DNA from: Candidatus Eiseniibacteriota bacterium
Lineage (GTDB): Bacteria; Joyebacterota; Joyebacteria; Joyebacterales; Joyebacteraceae
DNA length: 64,000 nucleotides
Assembly: GCA_030622115.1 (NCBI GenBank)
Contig: JAUXGN010000006.1
Span: 1-64,000, forward strand
Direction: 5' to 3'
The translations under genes were made by a program, and so were the position numbers. Shown here piece after piece: positions 14,980-23,757 of the stretch (within the stretch, counting starts at the first letter, position 1; each line of letters opens with the position of its first letter). A model generated the notes under the pieces. That model saw nothing but the letters and a program-made list of their open reading frames with translations. It did not search any database and was not told the DNA's origin.

Positions 14980-16425
14980 GTGAAGGATCTCTTGAAGCAG
15001 GCCATGGATGACCTCAGGCAGAGGGGCGTCGACTACGCTGACGCGAGGCGGGTTCGGGGACTGAGTGAGATTCTCGTGATGAAGAACGGGACGCTCGAAA
15101 CGGCTTCGACGATAGAATCGGAAGGCTTCGGAATCCGCATCCTCAAGGGAGGAGCATGGGGGTTCGCATCGAGCTCCGAGCTGACCCGAGAGAAGGTCTC
15201 GGAGATCGCGGAGCAGGCTTTGGGGATCGCGGAGGCCAGCGGGACGGTCGGTAACCCTGGAATCACACTGGACAAGAGACCCCCGGCGGTCGACACGTAC
15301 ACGAGTGAGTACCGCGAAGACCCATTCGAGGTCCCGCTTGCCGAGAAGCTCGAGATGCTGACAGCGGCATGTGAGGGAATGAGGCGGACCGAGGGCGTCA
15401 AGCTGGTCACGGCATCGACAATGAACTTCAGGACCGAGAAGCTGTTTGTGGACACCGAGGGAAGTGCCATAGACCAGACGATTACCGAAGCGGGCGGTGG
15501 GATCTCCGCCACGGCCGTTGATGATGCCGGCAAGAGGCAGACGCGCTCCTACCCGGCGAGCTTCCGTGGGGACTACGCCACGCGCGGGTTCGAGTTCACG
15601 CGTTCGCTTCGCCTCGTCGAGAATGCCGAGCGTATTGGAGCGGAGGCCCTGGAACTCCTGAATGCGGATGAGTGTCCGGCCGTGAATACTACTCTCATCA
15701 TAGGCGGCACTCAGCTTGCTCTCCAAGTGCACGAGTCGTGCGGCCACCCGATTGAGCTGGACCGAGTGTTCGGCACGGAGGCCTCATACGCTGGGACCAG
15801 CTTCCTGACAACGGACAAACTGGGCTCGTTCAGGTACGGCTCGAAGGTGGTGAACCTGGTCGCGGATGCGACATGCGAAGGTGGGCTGGGATCGTTCGCG
15901 TATGACGATGAGGGAGTCGCGGCACAGCGGACGGACATCGTGCGAGACGGCATCTTCGTCGGCTATCTGACGAGCCGCGAGACCGCTCCCCGTATCGGAC
16001 TCAGCAGCAACGGCACGATGAGGGCGAGCGGTTGGAACAGGATCCCGCTCGTGAGGATGACGAACATCAATCTCATGCCGGGTGAAGGCTCTCTGGAGGA
16101 TCTTATCGCAGACACTGAGGACGGCATCTTCATAGACTCGAACAAGAGCTGGAGTATCGATCAGAGGCGAGTGAATTTCCAGTTTGGTTGTGAGATCGCC
16201 TGGGAGATCAAGCGCGGCAAGCGGGTGCGCATGCTGAAGAACCCCGTCTACACGGGTATCACGCCTGAGTTCTGGGGAGGATGTGACGCCGTGGCTGGTC
16301 CTGAGGAATGGCATGTCTGGGGTATCCCCAGTTGCGGCAAGGGTGAGCCGGGGCAGACCGCGCACGTCGGACATGGCGTGTCGCCGGCGCGTTTCCGGAA
16401 CGTAGAAGTGGGAGGCAAGCGATGA
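14980..16425 (+). CDS. tldD: TldD-family metalloprotease subunit
   Basis: Catalytic half of the TldD/TldE heterodimer, a zinc protease that trims unfolded or modified peptides. It is 481 aa. The HExxxH motif is visible as VHESCGHPIELDR (about residues 250-256), and the conserved C-terminal CGKGEPGQTAHVGHGVSPARF is present. The start is GTG 14980 after GGAGAGGGG. Its last codon overlaps the ATG of tldE (ATGA), as expected for two subunits made in equal amounts. Confidence 0.92.
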   Translation: MKDLLKQAMDDLRQRGVDYADARRVRGLSEILVMKNGTLETASTIESEGFGIRILKGGAWGFASSSELTREKVSEIAEQALGIAEASGTVGNPGITLDKRPPAVDTYTSEYREDPFEVPLAEKLEMLTAACEGMRRTEGVKLVTASTMNFRTEKLFVDTEGSAIDQTITEAGGGISATAVDDAGKRQTRSYPASFRGDYATRGFEFTRSLRLVENAERIGAEALELLNADECPAVNTTLIIGGTQLALQVHESCGHPIELDRVFGTEASYAGTSFLTTDKLGSFRYGSKVVNLVADATCEGGLGSFAYDDEGVAAQRTDIVRDGIFVGYLTSRETAPRIGLSSNGTMRASGWNRIPLVRMTNINLMPGEGSLEDLIADTEDGIFIDSNKSWSIDQRRVNFQFGCEIAWEIKRGKRVRMLKNPVYTGITPEFWGGCDAVAGPEEWHVWGIPSCGKGEPGQTAHVGHGVSPARFRNVEVGGKR

Positions 16426-17774
16426 TCGACACGAAACGACTGGACGTACTCCTGAAAGAGACGCTCGCGAATTCTCCCGGAGACGAGACGGAGCTGGTTG
16501 CACGCTGCGGCACGAACAGGCTGACGCGATTCGCCGAGTCCGTGATACATCAGAACGTAAGCGAAGAGGACTGCACCGTGACGGTGCGCGTGGCCGTGGG
16601 TAAGCGCACTGGTGTTGCGAGTACGAATCGGCTGGAGGCGGGGGTGCTCGCGGAGGCCGTGAAGCAGGCGACAGAGGTCGCTCAGGCCAGTCCTGAGGAT
16701 CCTGGCTTTCCCGGCTTCCAGAAGTCTGAGAGAGCGCCCGAGGCAGACACCTACTCCGAAGCCACAGCCTTGATGCCACCGTCCGCGAGGGCCGAGGCCA
16801 TAGGGAGGGCCGTAGCGATCGCTGCGGAGAAGGGCGCCACGCTGTCGGGCGCCTACCGGGTCAGTGATTTCCGCTTCGCGGTGATGAACACATCGGGGAC
16901 GGAACAGGAGTACTACGGAACTGATGCGTTTCTCTCGACGTATGCTACGGATGATGACGGTGTGGCCGGCGCCGCGGTAGCCTACGCGAAAGGGATCGAC
17001 GGAATCGACGTCGAGGCGACGACCAGGCGGGCTGTCGACAAGTGCGTGGCTGGAGCCGACCCGGTTGCTATCGACTACGAGCCCTTAGATGTCATCATCG
17101 AACCCAAGGCCGTGGCAGAGCTTATGAGCTGGCTCAATTTCACGGCGTTCGGCGCGAAGCAGGTTCAGGAAGGCTTCTCCTTCATGACCGGACGCTTCGG
17201 TGAGAAGGTAATGGGTGACAACATCACGATCCGTGACGATGGTTTTGACACAGCCGGTGTCCCGGTGCCTTTCGACTACGAGGGAGTTCCGAAGAAGCCG
17301 GTGACGATCATTGAGCAGGGTGTTGCCCGGTCACCCGTGTATGACACTCTCACCGCGGCCAGGGACGGCGCTGAATCGACGGGACACGCAGGGACGGCAG
17401 CTTTCCGGGGTGGTCCCGGACCAAGCAATCTCTTTATCGAACCGGGTGACAAGACGAACGATGAACTCATCTCCATGGTCGATCGTGGACTTCTCGTCAC
17501 GAGCTTCCATTATGTCAATGGGCTCCTTGATACGAGAAAGGCACTCTTCACCGGCATGACGCGTGCCGGCACGTTTCTCATAGAGGGTGGGAAGATAGTG
17601 CGAGCAGTGAAGAACCTCCGATGGACTGACAGCATGATGCGGGTCTTCTCGAACGTCGACGCGATGACGCGCGAGCGGGAGGTGATCGGTGCATCGTGGG
17701 GCGCCGTTGGCTCCGTGACAAGTCCGACGATGCTCATACGGGGTTTCAAGTTCACGGGCGCCACGGAGTTCTAG
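16422..17774 (+). CDS. tldE: TldE/PmbA-family protein
   Basis: Partner of TldD in the heterodimeric peptidase, 450 aa. The family pattern is present (RFAESVIHQNVSEEDCTVTV, then LPEPK-like region DVIIEPKAVAELMSWLNF and FTGMTRAGTFLIEGGKI), but the HExxxH metal site of TldD is absent, as normal for TldE. ATG 16422 overlaps the tldD stop. Confidence 0.9.
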   Translation: MIDTKRLDVLLKETLANSPGDETELVARCGTNRLTRFAESVIHQNVSEEDCTVTVRVAVGKRTGVASTNRLEAGVLAEAVKQATEVAQASPEDPGFPGFQKSERAPEADTYSEATALMPPSARAEAIGRAVAIAAEKGATLSGAYRVSDFRFAVMNTSGTEQEYYGTDAFLSTYATDDDGVAGAAVAYAKGIDGIDVEATTRRAVDKCVAGADPVAIDYEPLDVIIEPKAVAELMSWLNFTAFGAKQVQEGFSFMTGRFGEKVMGDNITIRDDGFDTAGVPVPFDYEGVPKKPVTIIEQGVARSPVYDTLTAARDGAESTGHAGTAAFRGGPGPSNLFIEPGDKTNDELISMVDRGLLVTSFHYVNGLLDTRKALFTGMTRAGTFLIEGGKIVRAVKNLRWTDSMMRVFSNVDAMTREREVIGASWGAVGSVTSPTMLIRGFKFTGATEF

Positions 17775-17788
17775 AGGAGGGATCCAGG

Positions 17789-18775
17789 TTGTACGCCGAC
17801 ATCAAAGCTATCGGGGAGCGAATCGAGCTGGAGAGCGGGTTCGTGAGCACGCTCCTGAGCGAGATAGACAAAGTTATCGTTGGGCAATCGTACATGGTGG
17901 AGCGTCTCCTGATCGGGCTATTGGCCGACGGACACGTGCTCATTGAGGGAGTTCCGGGGCTTGCCAAGACGCTGGCCGTGAGAACCCTTTCTCGCGCCAT
18001 CGACACGGACTTCCAGAGGATCCAGTTCACACCGGATCTTCTACCTGCGGATCTGATCGGTACGCTCGTCTACTCGGCCGAGAGCGGTGAATTCACCACC
18101 AAGAAGGGCCCGATCTTCTCCAATCTGATTCTTGCGGATGAGATCAACAGGGCGCCGGCCAAGGTCCAGAGCGCCCTTCTGGAAGCCATGCAGGAGCGGC
18201 AGGTGACGATAGGCAGCGAGACATTCCCGCTCGATGACCCGTTCCTCGTGCTGGCCACACAGAACCCGATCGAGCAGGAGGGAACCTATCCGCTTCCGGA
18301 AGCGCAGGTAGACCGCTTCATGCTCAAGCTCAGAGTCGGGTATCCATCGAGGGACGAAGAACTCGAGATCATGGAGCGGATGTCGACGGGGAAGGAACCG
18401 GTGGCTTCGCCCGTCGTCTCGCCGGAGACGATCCTCAAGGCCCGCGAGCTTGTGAGAGAGATCTACGTCGACGACAAGATCAAGCAGTACATTCTCGACA
18501 TCGTGTTTGCGACACGTGAGCCGTCCGCGCACGGACTGGATATGGACGATCTCATTGCGTACGGAGCGTCGCCAAGGGCTTCCATTCACTTGATCGCGGC
18601 AGCGCGCGCGCATGCTTTTCTTCAGAGGCGAGCGTATGTGACTCCGGAGGACATCAAGGCCGTGGCCATGGATGTTCTCAGGCACAGAGTCATTATCACG
18701 TATGAGGCCGAGGCCGAGGAACTCACGTCCGAGGACATAGTCCAGAGGATTCTCGACAACATCGAGGTGCCGTAG
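17789..18775 (+). CDS. MoxR-family AAA+ ATPase
   Basis: A 328-aa AAA+ chaperone-like ATPase: Walker A GVPGLAKTLAVRTL, Walker B NLILADEINRAPAKVQSALLEAMQE, sensor-1 VLATQNPIEQEGTYPLPEAQ and the C-terminal lid with AYGASPRASIHLIAAARAHAF. The start is TTG 17789, eight bases after GAGGAGG, because upstream in-frame codons lie inside tldE. It heads a MoxR-DUF58-VWA gene set (Bat locus), where MoxR proteins help mature VWA-domain partners. Named by family only. Confidence 0.92.
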   Translation: MYADIKAIGERIELESGFVSTLLSEIDKVIVGQSYMVERLLIGLLADGHVLIEGVPGLAKTLAVRTLSRAIDTDFQRIQFTPDLLPADLIGTLVYSAESGEFTTKKGPIFSNLILADEINRAPAKVQSALLEAMQERQVTIGSETFPLDDPFLVLATQNPIEQEGTYPLPEAQVDRFMLKLRVGYPSRDEELEIMERMSTGKEPVASPVVSPETILKARELVREIYVDDKIKQYILDIVFATREPSAHGLDMDDLIAYGASPRASIHLIAAARAHAFLQRRAYVTPEDIKAVAMDVLRHRVIITYEAEAEELTSEDIVQRILDNIEVP

Positions 18776-18836
18776 AGGCGCCCCAGCAGAGAGCTCCCGG
18801 GCGGTGCAGAGGCGGCTCGGTGCTCTCCATGAGATT

Positions 18837-19736
18837 ATGATCCCACGAGAGATACTGAAGAAGATCCGCCGGATCGAGATCCGGACGAAGCGTCTCGTGG
18901 ACGACGTCTTCTCCGGCGAATACCACAGCGTCTTCAAGGGAAGGGGCATGGAATTCGCCGAAGTGCGCGAGTACCTGCCCGGCGACGACATCCGCTCGAT
19001 AGACTGGAACGTGACCGCGCGCATGGGTCACCCGTATGTGAAAAAGTTCGATGAGGAACGGGAACTGACTGTCATCTTCGTAGTGGATGCGAGTGCATCC
19101 GGGCGGTTTGGTTCAGTCTCCCGCTTCAAATCGGAGCTGGCCGCTGAGCTTTGCGCCGTCCTCGCGTTCTCGGCGGTCAGGAACAACGACCGCGTCGGTC
19201 TCATCATCTTCTCCGATCGGATCGAGAAGTTCGTGCCGCCGCAGAAGGGGCGGCGACATGCTCTCAGGGTCATTCGTGAGCTTCTCTACTTCAAGCCGGA
19301 AGGCCGCGGCACGGACATTCCTCAGGCTGTGGATTATCTGTCGAGAACCGTGCGTCGTCACGCGGTTGTCTTCCTTGTGAGTGATTTGCTGACCACGGGG
19401 GCCGAGCGGGCGCTTGCGGTGGCGGCGCGACGGTACGATCTCATAGCAGTGCGAGTGAGTGATCCACTTGAACGGGAGCTTCCGAGTGTCGGCACGATCG
19501 CACTCGTCGACCCCGAGACAGATGAACTTTTCGAGGTGGACGCATCGAGCAGGTCCTTCCGTGCTCGCTTCGCCGAGGAGAGAACCCGGCAGCTTGCGGA
19601 AGAGGATGAACTTCTGAGGCGATTGGGAATCGATTCGATCAGCGTCAGCACCGACGCGCCGTATGCGGAACCGCTCGAGCGCTTCTTCAGAGCGCGCGCA
19701 AGAAGGGCGGGGTCGCGAGTGGGCGCCCGGGGCTGA
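18837..19736 (+). CDS. DUF58 domain protein of the Bat/MoxR locus
   Basis: A 299-aa protein beginning MIPREILKKIRRIEIRTKR, followed by VDDVFSGEYHSVFKGRGMEFAEVREY and GDDIRSIDWNVTARMGHPYVK, the classical DUF58 core. A VWA-like DASAS metal site follows near residue 90 (VVDASASGRFG). No membrane segments are apparent. It always follows moxR in such loci and is thought to be a MoxR client. ATG 18837 is preferred on the MIPRE start typical of the family; GTG 18804 is possible. Confidence 0.88.
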   Translation: MIPREILKKIRRIEIRTKRLVDDVFSGEYHSVFKGRGMEFAEVREYLPGDDIRSIDWNVTARMGHPYVKKFDEERELTVIFVVDASASGRFGSVSRFKSELAAELCAVLAFSAVRNNDRVGLIIFSDRIEKFVPPQKGRRHALRVIRELLYFKPEGRGTDIPQAVDYLSRTVRRHAVVFLVSDLLTTGAERALAVAARRYDLIAVRVSDPLERELPSVGTIALVDPETDELFEVDASSRSFRARFAEERTRQLAEEDELLRRLGIDSISVSTDAPYAEPLERFFRARARRAGSRVGARG

Positions 19737-19779
19737 GCGGGACAGGCATCGGACGTCACGTGACGCAGGTCTTCAGTGA

Positions 19780-20859
19780 GTGGAGATGCGCATGCCGGTG
19801 AAGCCGGAACACATCATCGCGAAGGTGATTGCAGTGGCCGTGCTTGTTCTCGCGGTTTCTGCTCCGCTCATCACGCTCGATGAAGCCCTGGCTGATGGGT
19901 CGGGATCGGGCGATGCTGTGCTCACGGTAGAGAGCTTGGTCCACGCGACAGTGGCCGGGGACACCGTTCTTGAGGTAAGAGCGAGCGTCTCTCCGACGCT
20001 TGCTACTGTGGGTGACCGACTCATCCTCACGCTGACGGTTCTGCGCGGCTTTGATGGAGCGCTGGCTTTTCCCAGGGTTGTGGGCGAGGTCGCGCCGTTT
20101 GAGGTGCTTGACGTCATTATCCACGCCACAGATGAGCATGTCGGTTCAGCCAGTGAGCGGCGGCAGTATGTGCTGACGGCGTTCGAGACGGGCGATCTCA
20201 GCATTCCGTCCCTGGCCTTTCACTACGTGTCGCCGGAAGGTGACACCGCGGTTGTGCATACCGATGCACTGGTCGTTACCATAGAGAGTGTTATCCCTCC
20301 CGAAGAGCAGGAGCTGCGGCCGTCACCCAGGGATATCAAGCCACCGCTTGAGCTCAGGCGTCGAGTCTGGCCTGCCATCGTGATCGCTGCGCTCATAGCT
20401 GCGGCCCTTGCAGGACTGTTCTATCTGAGACGCTGGCTTGGATCGAGAAGGAGAGAGGATCTTGAGCCCGAGGCAGAGCCGGAGACGAGGAGAGAGGCCG
20501 CGCACATTGCTGCTCTTTCGCGTCTTCGCGAACTCGAGCGCGGCGGCCTTGTCGGACAGGGCGAGCTGCCTCGATTCTACCTCATTCTTACCGACGTGCT
20601 GAGGCGCTACATGCTGGATCGGTTCTCAGTGGATGCCGTGGACATGACGACGAAGGAGCTGGCCTCGGTGATGCACGGTGCGGATCTCGCTCCGGGTGAT
20701 GAGGCGTGGACGCTGGATCTTCTAGCCTACGCCGATCTGTCGAAGTTCGCGCGTCACGTGCCCTCAAGCGAGCGCGCCCACGGCGATCTTGTCGCGGTCA
20801 GGGCATTCGTCGAACGAACGCGGTTTCGGGAACTGAGCGAGTCCAAGGGGGAGGAGTAG
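19780..20859 (+). CDS. BatD-like/DUF4381-like membrane protein
   Basis: A 359-aa protein with an N-terminal signal or anchor (IIAKVIAVAVLVLAVSAPLITL), a periplasmic immunoglobulin-like domain resembling BatD (VRASVSPTLATVGDRLILTLTV), one membrane helix (AIVIAALIAAALAGLFYL, about residue 195) and a cytoplasmic helical tail (LRELERGGLVGQGELPRFY, LTDVLRRYMLDRF) like that of BatD C-termini and DUF4381. It lies between the DUF58 and VWA genes. It is probably a second, shorter BatD-type subunit. The start is GTG 19780; ATG 19786 and 19792 are close alternatives. Confidence 0.7.
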   Translation: MEMRMPVKPEHIIAKVIAVAVLVLAVSAPLITLDEALADGSGSGDAVLTVESLVHATVAGDTVLEVRASVSPTLATVGDRLILTLTVLRGFDGALAFPRVVGEVAPFEVLDVIIHATDEHVGSASERRQYVLTAFETGDLSIPSLAFHYVSPEGDTAVVHTDALVVTIESVIPPEEQELRPSPRDIKPPLELRRRVWPAIVIAALIAAALAGLFYLRRWLGSRRREDLEPEAEPETRREAAHIAALSRLRELERGGLVGQGELPRFYLILTDVLRRYMLDRFSVDAVDMTTKELASVMHGADLAPGDEAWTLDLLAYADLSKFARHVPSSERAHGDLVAVRAFVERTRFRELSESKGEE

Positions 20860-20863
20860 GCGC

Positions 20864-21859
20864 GTGTTCCGATTCGCGAATCCTGAGCTTCTGTGGCTTC
20901 TGCTGCTCGTCGCCCTCTACCTCGTCGTGTCACTGCGGTTCGGTCGACGGATGAGTGCGGCGATAAGCTATCCGCTGGTCGATCTGGTGAGAAGCGTGGG
21001 AGGGCGTGGAGCGTCTTGGAAGCGGTACGCAAGAACGGCCTCCAGGGCGGGGGTGTTGATTGTCCTGCTTCTGGCGCTGGCGCGTCCACAGGCGGGGAGT
21101 GGTACCGAGTCGGTGCTGACCGAGGGCATCGACATAATGCTTGCGGTGGATGTTTCCGGGAGCATGAGAGCCGAGGACTTCAAGCCCTTGAATCGTCTCG
21201 CTGTGGCGAAGGAAGTGGTGGCGGGTTTTGTCGAGGGCCGCATTTCCGACAGAGTAGGTATGGTCGTGTTCGCGAGCCAGAGCTTCACTCAGTGTCCTCT
21301 GACGCTGGATCACCGCGTTCTCCTCGAGCTTCTGGAGTCCGTCGAGATCGGGATGATCGATGAGGAGAGCACGGCGATAGGGCTTGGCGTTGCGACGGCG
21401 ACGAACAGGCTTCGGAAGAGCGACGCCGAAAGCAGGATCATTATCCTTCTGACGGACGGGAGAAACAACGCCGGTGAGATCGACCCGATCACCGCTGCAC
21501 AGGCGGCAAGGGCGCTCGGTATCAAGATATACACGGTTGCCGTGGGGACTCCCGAGGGAGGCCCGATCCCGGTGCATGACCCGGTCTGGGGAACGCGCTA
21601 CGTGAACGCGCCCACAGACATCGACGAGGAAACGCTGGCTGAGATCGCGGACATCACCGGGGGCGTGTATTTCAGGGCCAAGACCGAGGGCATGCTCGCG
21701 CAAGTCTACCTGACCATAGATGAACTCGAGAAAACAAAGATAGAGGTCAAGCACTTCACAACGTACACTGAGCTTGGGCCGCGTCTGATAGTGCTGGGGT
21801 TGGCGCTGCTGCTTCTGGACATGCTCCTGTCGGCCACGGTTCTGAGACGATTGCCGTAG
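20864..21859 (+). CDS. batA: VWA-domain membrane protein BatA
   Basis: A 331-aa protein with two N-terminal membrane segments, a von Willebrand A domain with MIDAS motif DVSGSMRAEDF, the middle SQSFTQCPLTLDH and ILLTDGRNNAGEIDP segments, and a C-terminal anchor (IVLGLALLLLDMLLSATVL). Bat proteins were linked to aerotolerance in Bacteroides; their biochemical role is unsettled. The start is GTG 20864, four bases after the previous stop. Confidence 0.88.
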   Translation: MFRFANPELLWLLLLVALYLVVSLRFGRRMSAAISYPLVDLVRSVGGRGASWKRYARTASRAGVLIVLLLALARPQAGSGTESVLTEGIDIMLAVDVSGSMRAEDFKPLNRLAVAKEVVAGFVEGRISDRVGMVVFASQSFTQCPLTLDHRVLLELLESVEIGMIDEESTAIGLGVATATNRLRKSDAESRIIILLTDGRNNAGEIDPITAAQAARALGIKIYTVAVGTPEGGPIPVHDPVWGTRYVNAPTDIDEETLAEIADITGGVYFRAKTEGMLAQVYLTIDELEKTKIEVKHFTTYTELGPRLIVLGLALLLLDMLLSATVLRRLP

Positions 21860-21872
21860 AGAGGGAAGAACT

Positions 21873-22889
21873 GTGCGGTTTGCTGTTTCGACAGAGACGC
21901 TGCTCATCTGGTTCCTTCTTGTGCCGACCCTCGGCGCCGCTATCATTGCGTGGGTGGCACAGCGGAGACGCGCTCGTGGTGAACGTGCATTCGCGGAAAG
22001 CGCGCTCTTTGCGAGGCTCGCTCCTGCCGCTTCGCGCACGCTTGTCGGAGTAGGGTTCGCTCTCCTCGTGCTCGCGGTGTTGGCTCTGGGCGTAGCCGCA
22101 GGGAGGCCGCAGATCGGAACTCGCGTAGGCGTTGCCAAGAGACGCGGGGTCGACCTCATGCTGGCCCTCGACGTGTCTTCATCCATGTGGGCAAGGGATC
22201 TCTATCCAAATCGTCTTGAGAAGGCAAGGCGTGAGGCGCTCTCGCTCGTCGGGCTTCTGAGCGGAGATCGGGTGGGCGTCATCATCTTCGCAGGTTCCGC
22301 GTTCACGCAGTGCCCGTTGACTCTGGACTACGGTGCTGCCTCAATGCTGCTTTCGGCCGTGGAGCCCGGCGTGATCTCGACCCCGGGGACGGATCTTGCC
22401 GAAGCCATTCGTGAGGCGACCAGAGCGCTTTCGAGCAGACCTGATCGCTCGAAGGTCCTCGTTGTGTTCACAGATGGGGAGAACCACGACACCGATCCCG
22501 TGGCGGCAGCGAGGGAGGCAGCGGCGGCTGGCGTGCGCGTCTACGCGATAGGGCTTGGCTCGATATCCGGAGAGCCCATCCCGGTGCCGCCCGATGAGGG
22601 CGGGGGCTACAAGCGTGACCGGTCCGGGCAGATAGTGATGTCACGCCTGGACGAGGCGACCCTGATGGATGTCGCATCGGCCGGAGGAGGAAGGTACTTC
22701 AGGGCCACGGACGGAGAGCGCGAGCTCGCTGCCATCGCCGAGGATCTCTCGAAGATGGAGCAGGGAGATCTCGAATCGACCATGCTTGCGTACTACGAAG
22801 AGAGATTTCAGATTCCACTCGCGATCGCCATCGTATTCGTTTCTCTGGCCTCATTTCTTCCCGCGCGGAGGAAAGCTCGTGGTGAGTAG
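21873..22889 (+). CDS. batB: VWA-domain membrane protein BatB
   Basis: A 338-aa paralogue of the preceding gene with the same layout: N-terminal membrane helices, MIDAS motif DVSSSMWARDLYPNRL, FAGSAFTQCPLTLDY, VFTDGENHDTDPVAAAREA and a C-terminal helix (LAIAIVFVSLASFLPA). Two adjacent VWA genes are the usual BatA/BatB arrangement. The start is GTG 21873. The last codons overlap the GTG of the TPR gene. Confidence 0.87.
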   Translation: MRFAVSTETLLIWFLLVPTLGAAIIAWVAQRRRARGERAFAESALFARLAPAASRTLVGVGFALLVLAVLALGVAAGRPQIGTRVGVAKRRGVDLMLALDVSSSMWARDLYPNRLEKARREALSLVGLLSGDRVGVIIFAGSAFTQCPLTLDYGAASMLLSAVEPGVISTPGTDLAEAIREATRALSSRPDRSKVLVVFTDGENHDTDPVAAAREAAAAGVRVYAIGLGSISGEPIPVPPDEGGGYKRDRSGQIVMSRLDEATLMDVASAGGGRYFRATDGERELAAIAEDLSKMEQGDLESTMLAYYEERFQIPLAIAIVFVSLASFLPARRKARGE

Positions 22890-23757
22890 CAGGAATGGAA
22901 AGGGGAAGCGGCTTCGGGGGCTCTCGCTCAGGCGAGTGGCCATTGTGTCTCTCATGCTGCTGATTTTTCCCTTCCTGACAGGCTTTGGCGATACGCCGGG
23001 CGCGCGGAACAGAAGAGGCAACGCGCACTATCGCGCCAGTGAGTTTAATGAGGCGCTGGCGGAGTACCGCAGCGGCCAGGTCATGGCCCCGGAGCTTGAG
23101 GAACTGGCTTTCAACTCCGGGAACGCTCTTTTCCGGATGGAAGAGTTTGATTCCGCGCTCAGAGAATATCTGAATGCCGCGGCATCGTTCGACGATGAAC
23201 TGAGCGCCGTGTCGTACTACAACGCCGGCAATGCGCAGCTGAGTGCGGGCGACCCGGAAGCCGCGATGGAATCGTTCAAACAATCGCTCAGAACGAACCC
23301 CGGGGATCTCGACGCGAAGTACAATCTTGAGGTCGCGCGTGCGCTTCTCGACGAACGCGAGAAGCAGCAGCAGAGTGACCAGAAGCAGGGAGACGATCAG
23401 GGCGAGGAGAGGAACGACGAGCAGGAGGAGGAACAGGGGGAGGAAAAGAGCGACGAGCAGCAGGACGATCAGCAGGGGGAGCACGACGATCAGGGCGAGG
23501 AGAAGAGCGACGGCCGACAGGACGATCAGCAGGGGGAGAATCAGGAAGAACAGGACCGCGACGATCAACCCGGTGAGGAAGAACAGGAGCAATCATCCGA
23601 TCCGTCGCAGGGTGACGGTGAGCAGGATGAGATGTCGATGTCCAGGGAAGATGCTGAACGGCTGCTGGATGCGATAGACAGGGGAGAACGCGAACTTCTG
23701 GCGGAGCTGAGAGCGGCCAGAGCGAGGAAGAGAGAGAAGGTTGACAAGGATTGGTAG
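22879..23757 (+). CDS. batC: TPR protein with long acidic Gln/Glu/Asp tract (BatC-like)
   Basis: A 292-aa protein: hydrophobic N-terminus (VAIVSLMLLIFPFLTGFG), about three tetratricopeptide repeats (HYRASEFNEALAEYRSGQ, FNSGNALFRMEEFDSALREY, YYNAGNAQLSAGDPEAAMESF), then about 90 residues of low complexity made of Glu, Asp, Gln, Gly and Lys (GEEKSDEQQDDQQGE-type units), and a basic-acidic C-terminal helix. This is the BatC pattern. The start is GTG 22879, eight bases after GGAGG. The acidic tract is built of near-repeats at DNA level. Confidence 0.8.
   Translation: MVSSRNGKGKRLRGLSLRRVAIVSLMLLIFPFLTGFGDTPGARNRRGNAHYRASEFNEALAEYRSGQVMAPELEELAFNSGNALFRMEEFDSALREYLNAAASFDDELSAVSYYNAGNAQLSAGDPEAAMESFKQSLRTNPGDLDAKYNLEVARALLDEREKQQQSDQKQGDDQGEERNDEQEEEQGEEKSDEQQDDQQGEHDDQGEEKSDGRQDDQQGENQEEQDRDDQPGEEEQEQSSDPSQGDGEQDEMSMSREDAERLLDAIDRGERELLAELRAARARKREKVDKDW

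Noticed and set aside
14278-15747. Long open frame of about 489 codons antisense to trxB and tldD
   Set aside because: Arg/His-rich composition, no recognisable motif, and both sense genes carry intact catalytic signatures.
20930-22186. Open frame of about 418 codons antisense to batA/batB
   Set aside because: Low-complexity Arg/Ser/Pro-rich product opposite two VWA genes with clear MIDAS motifs.
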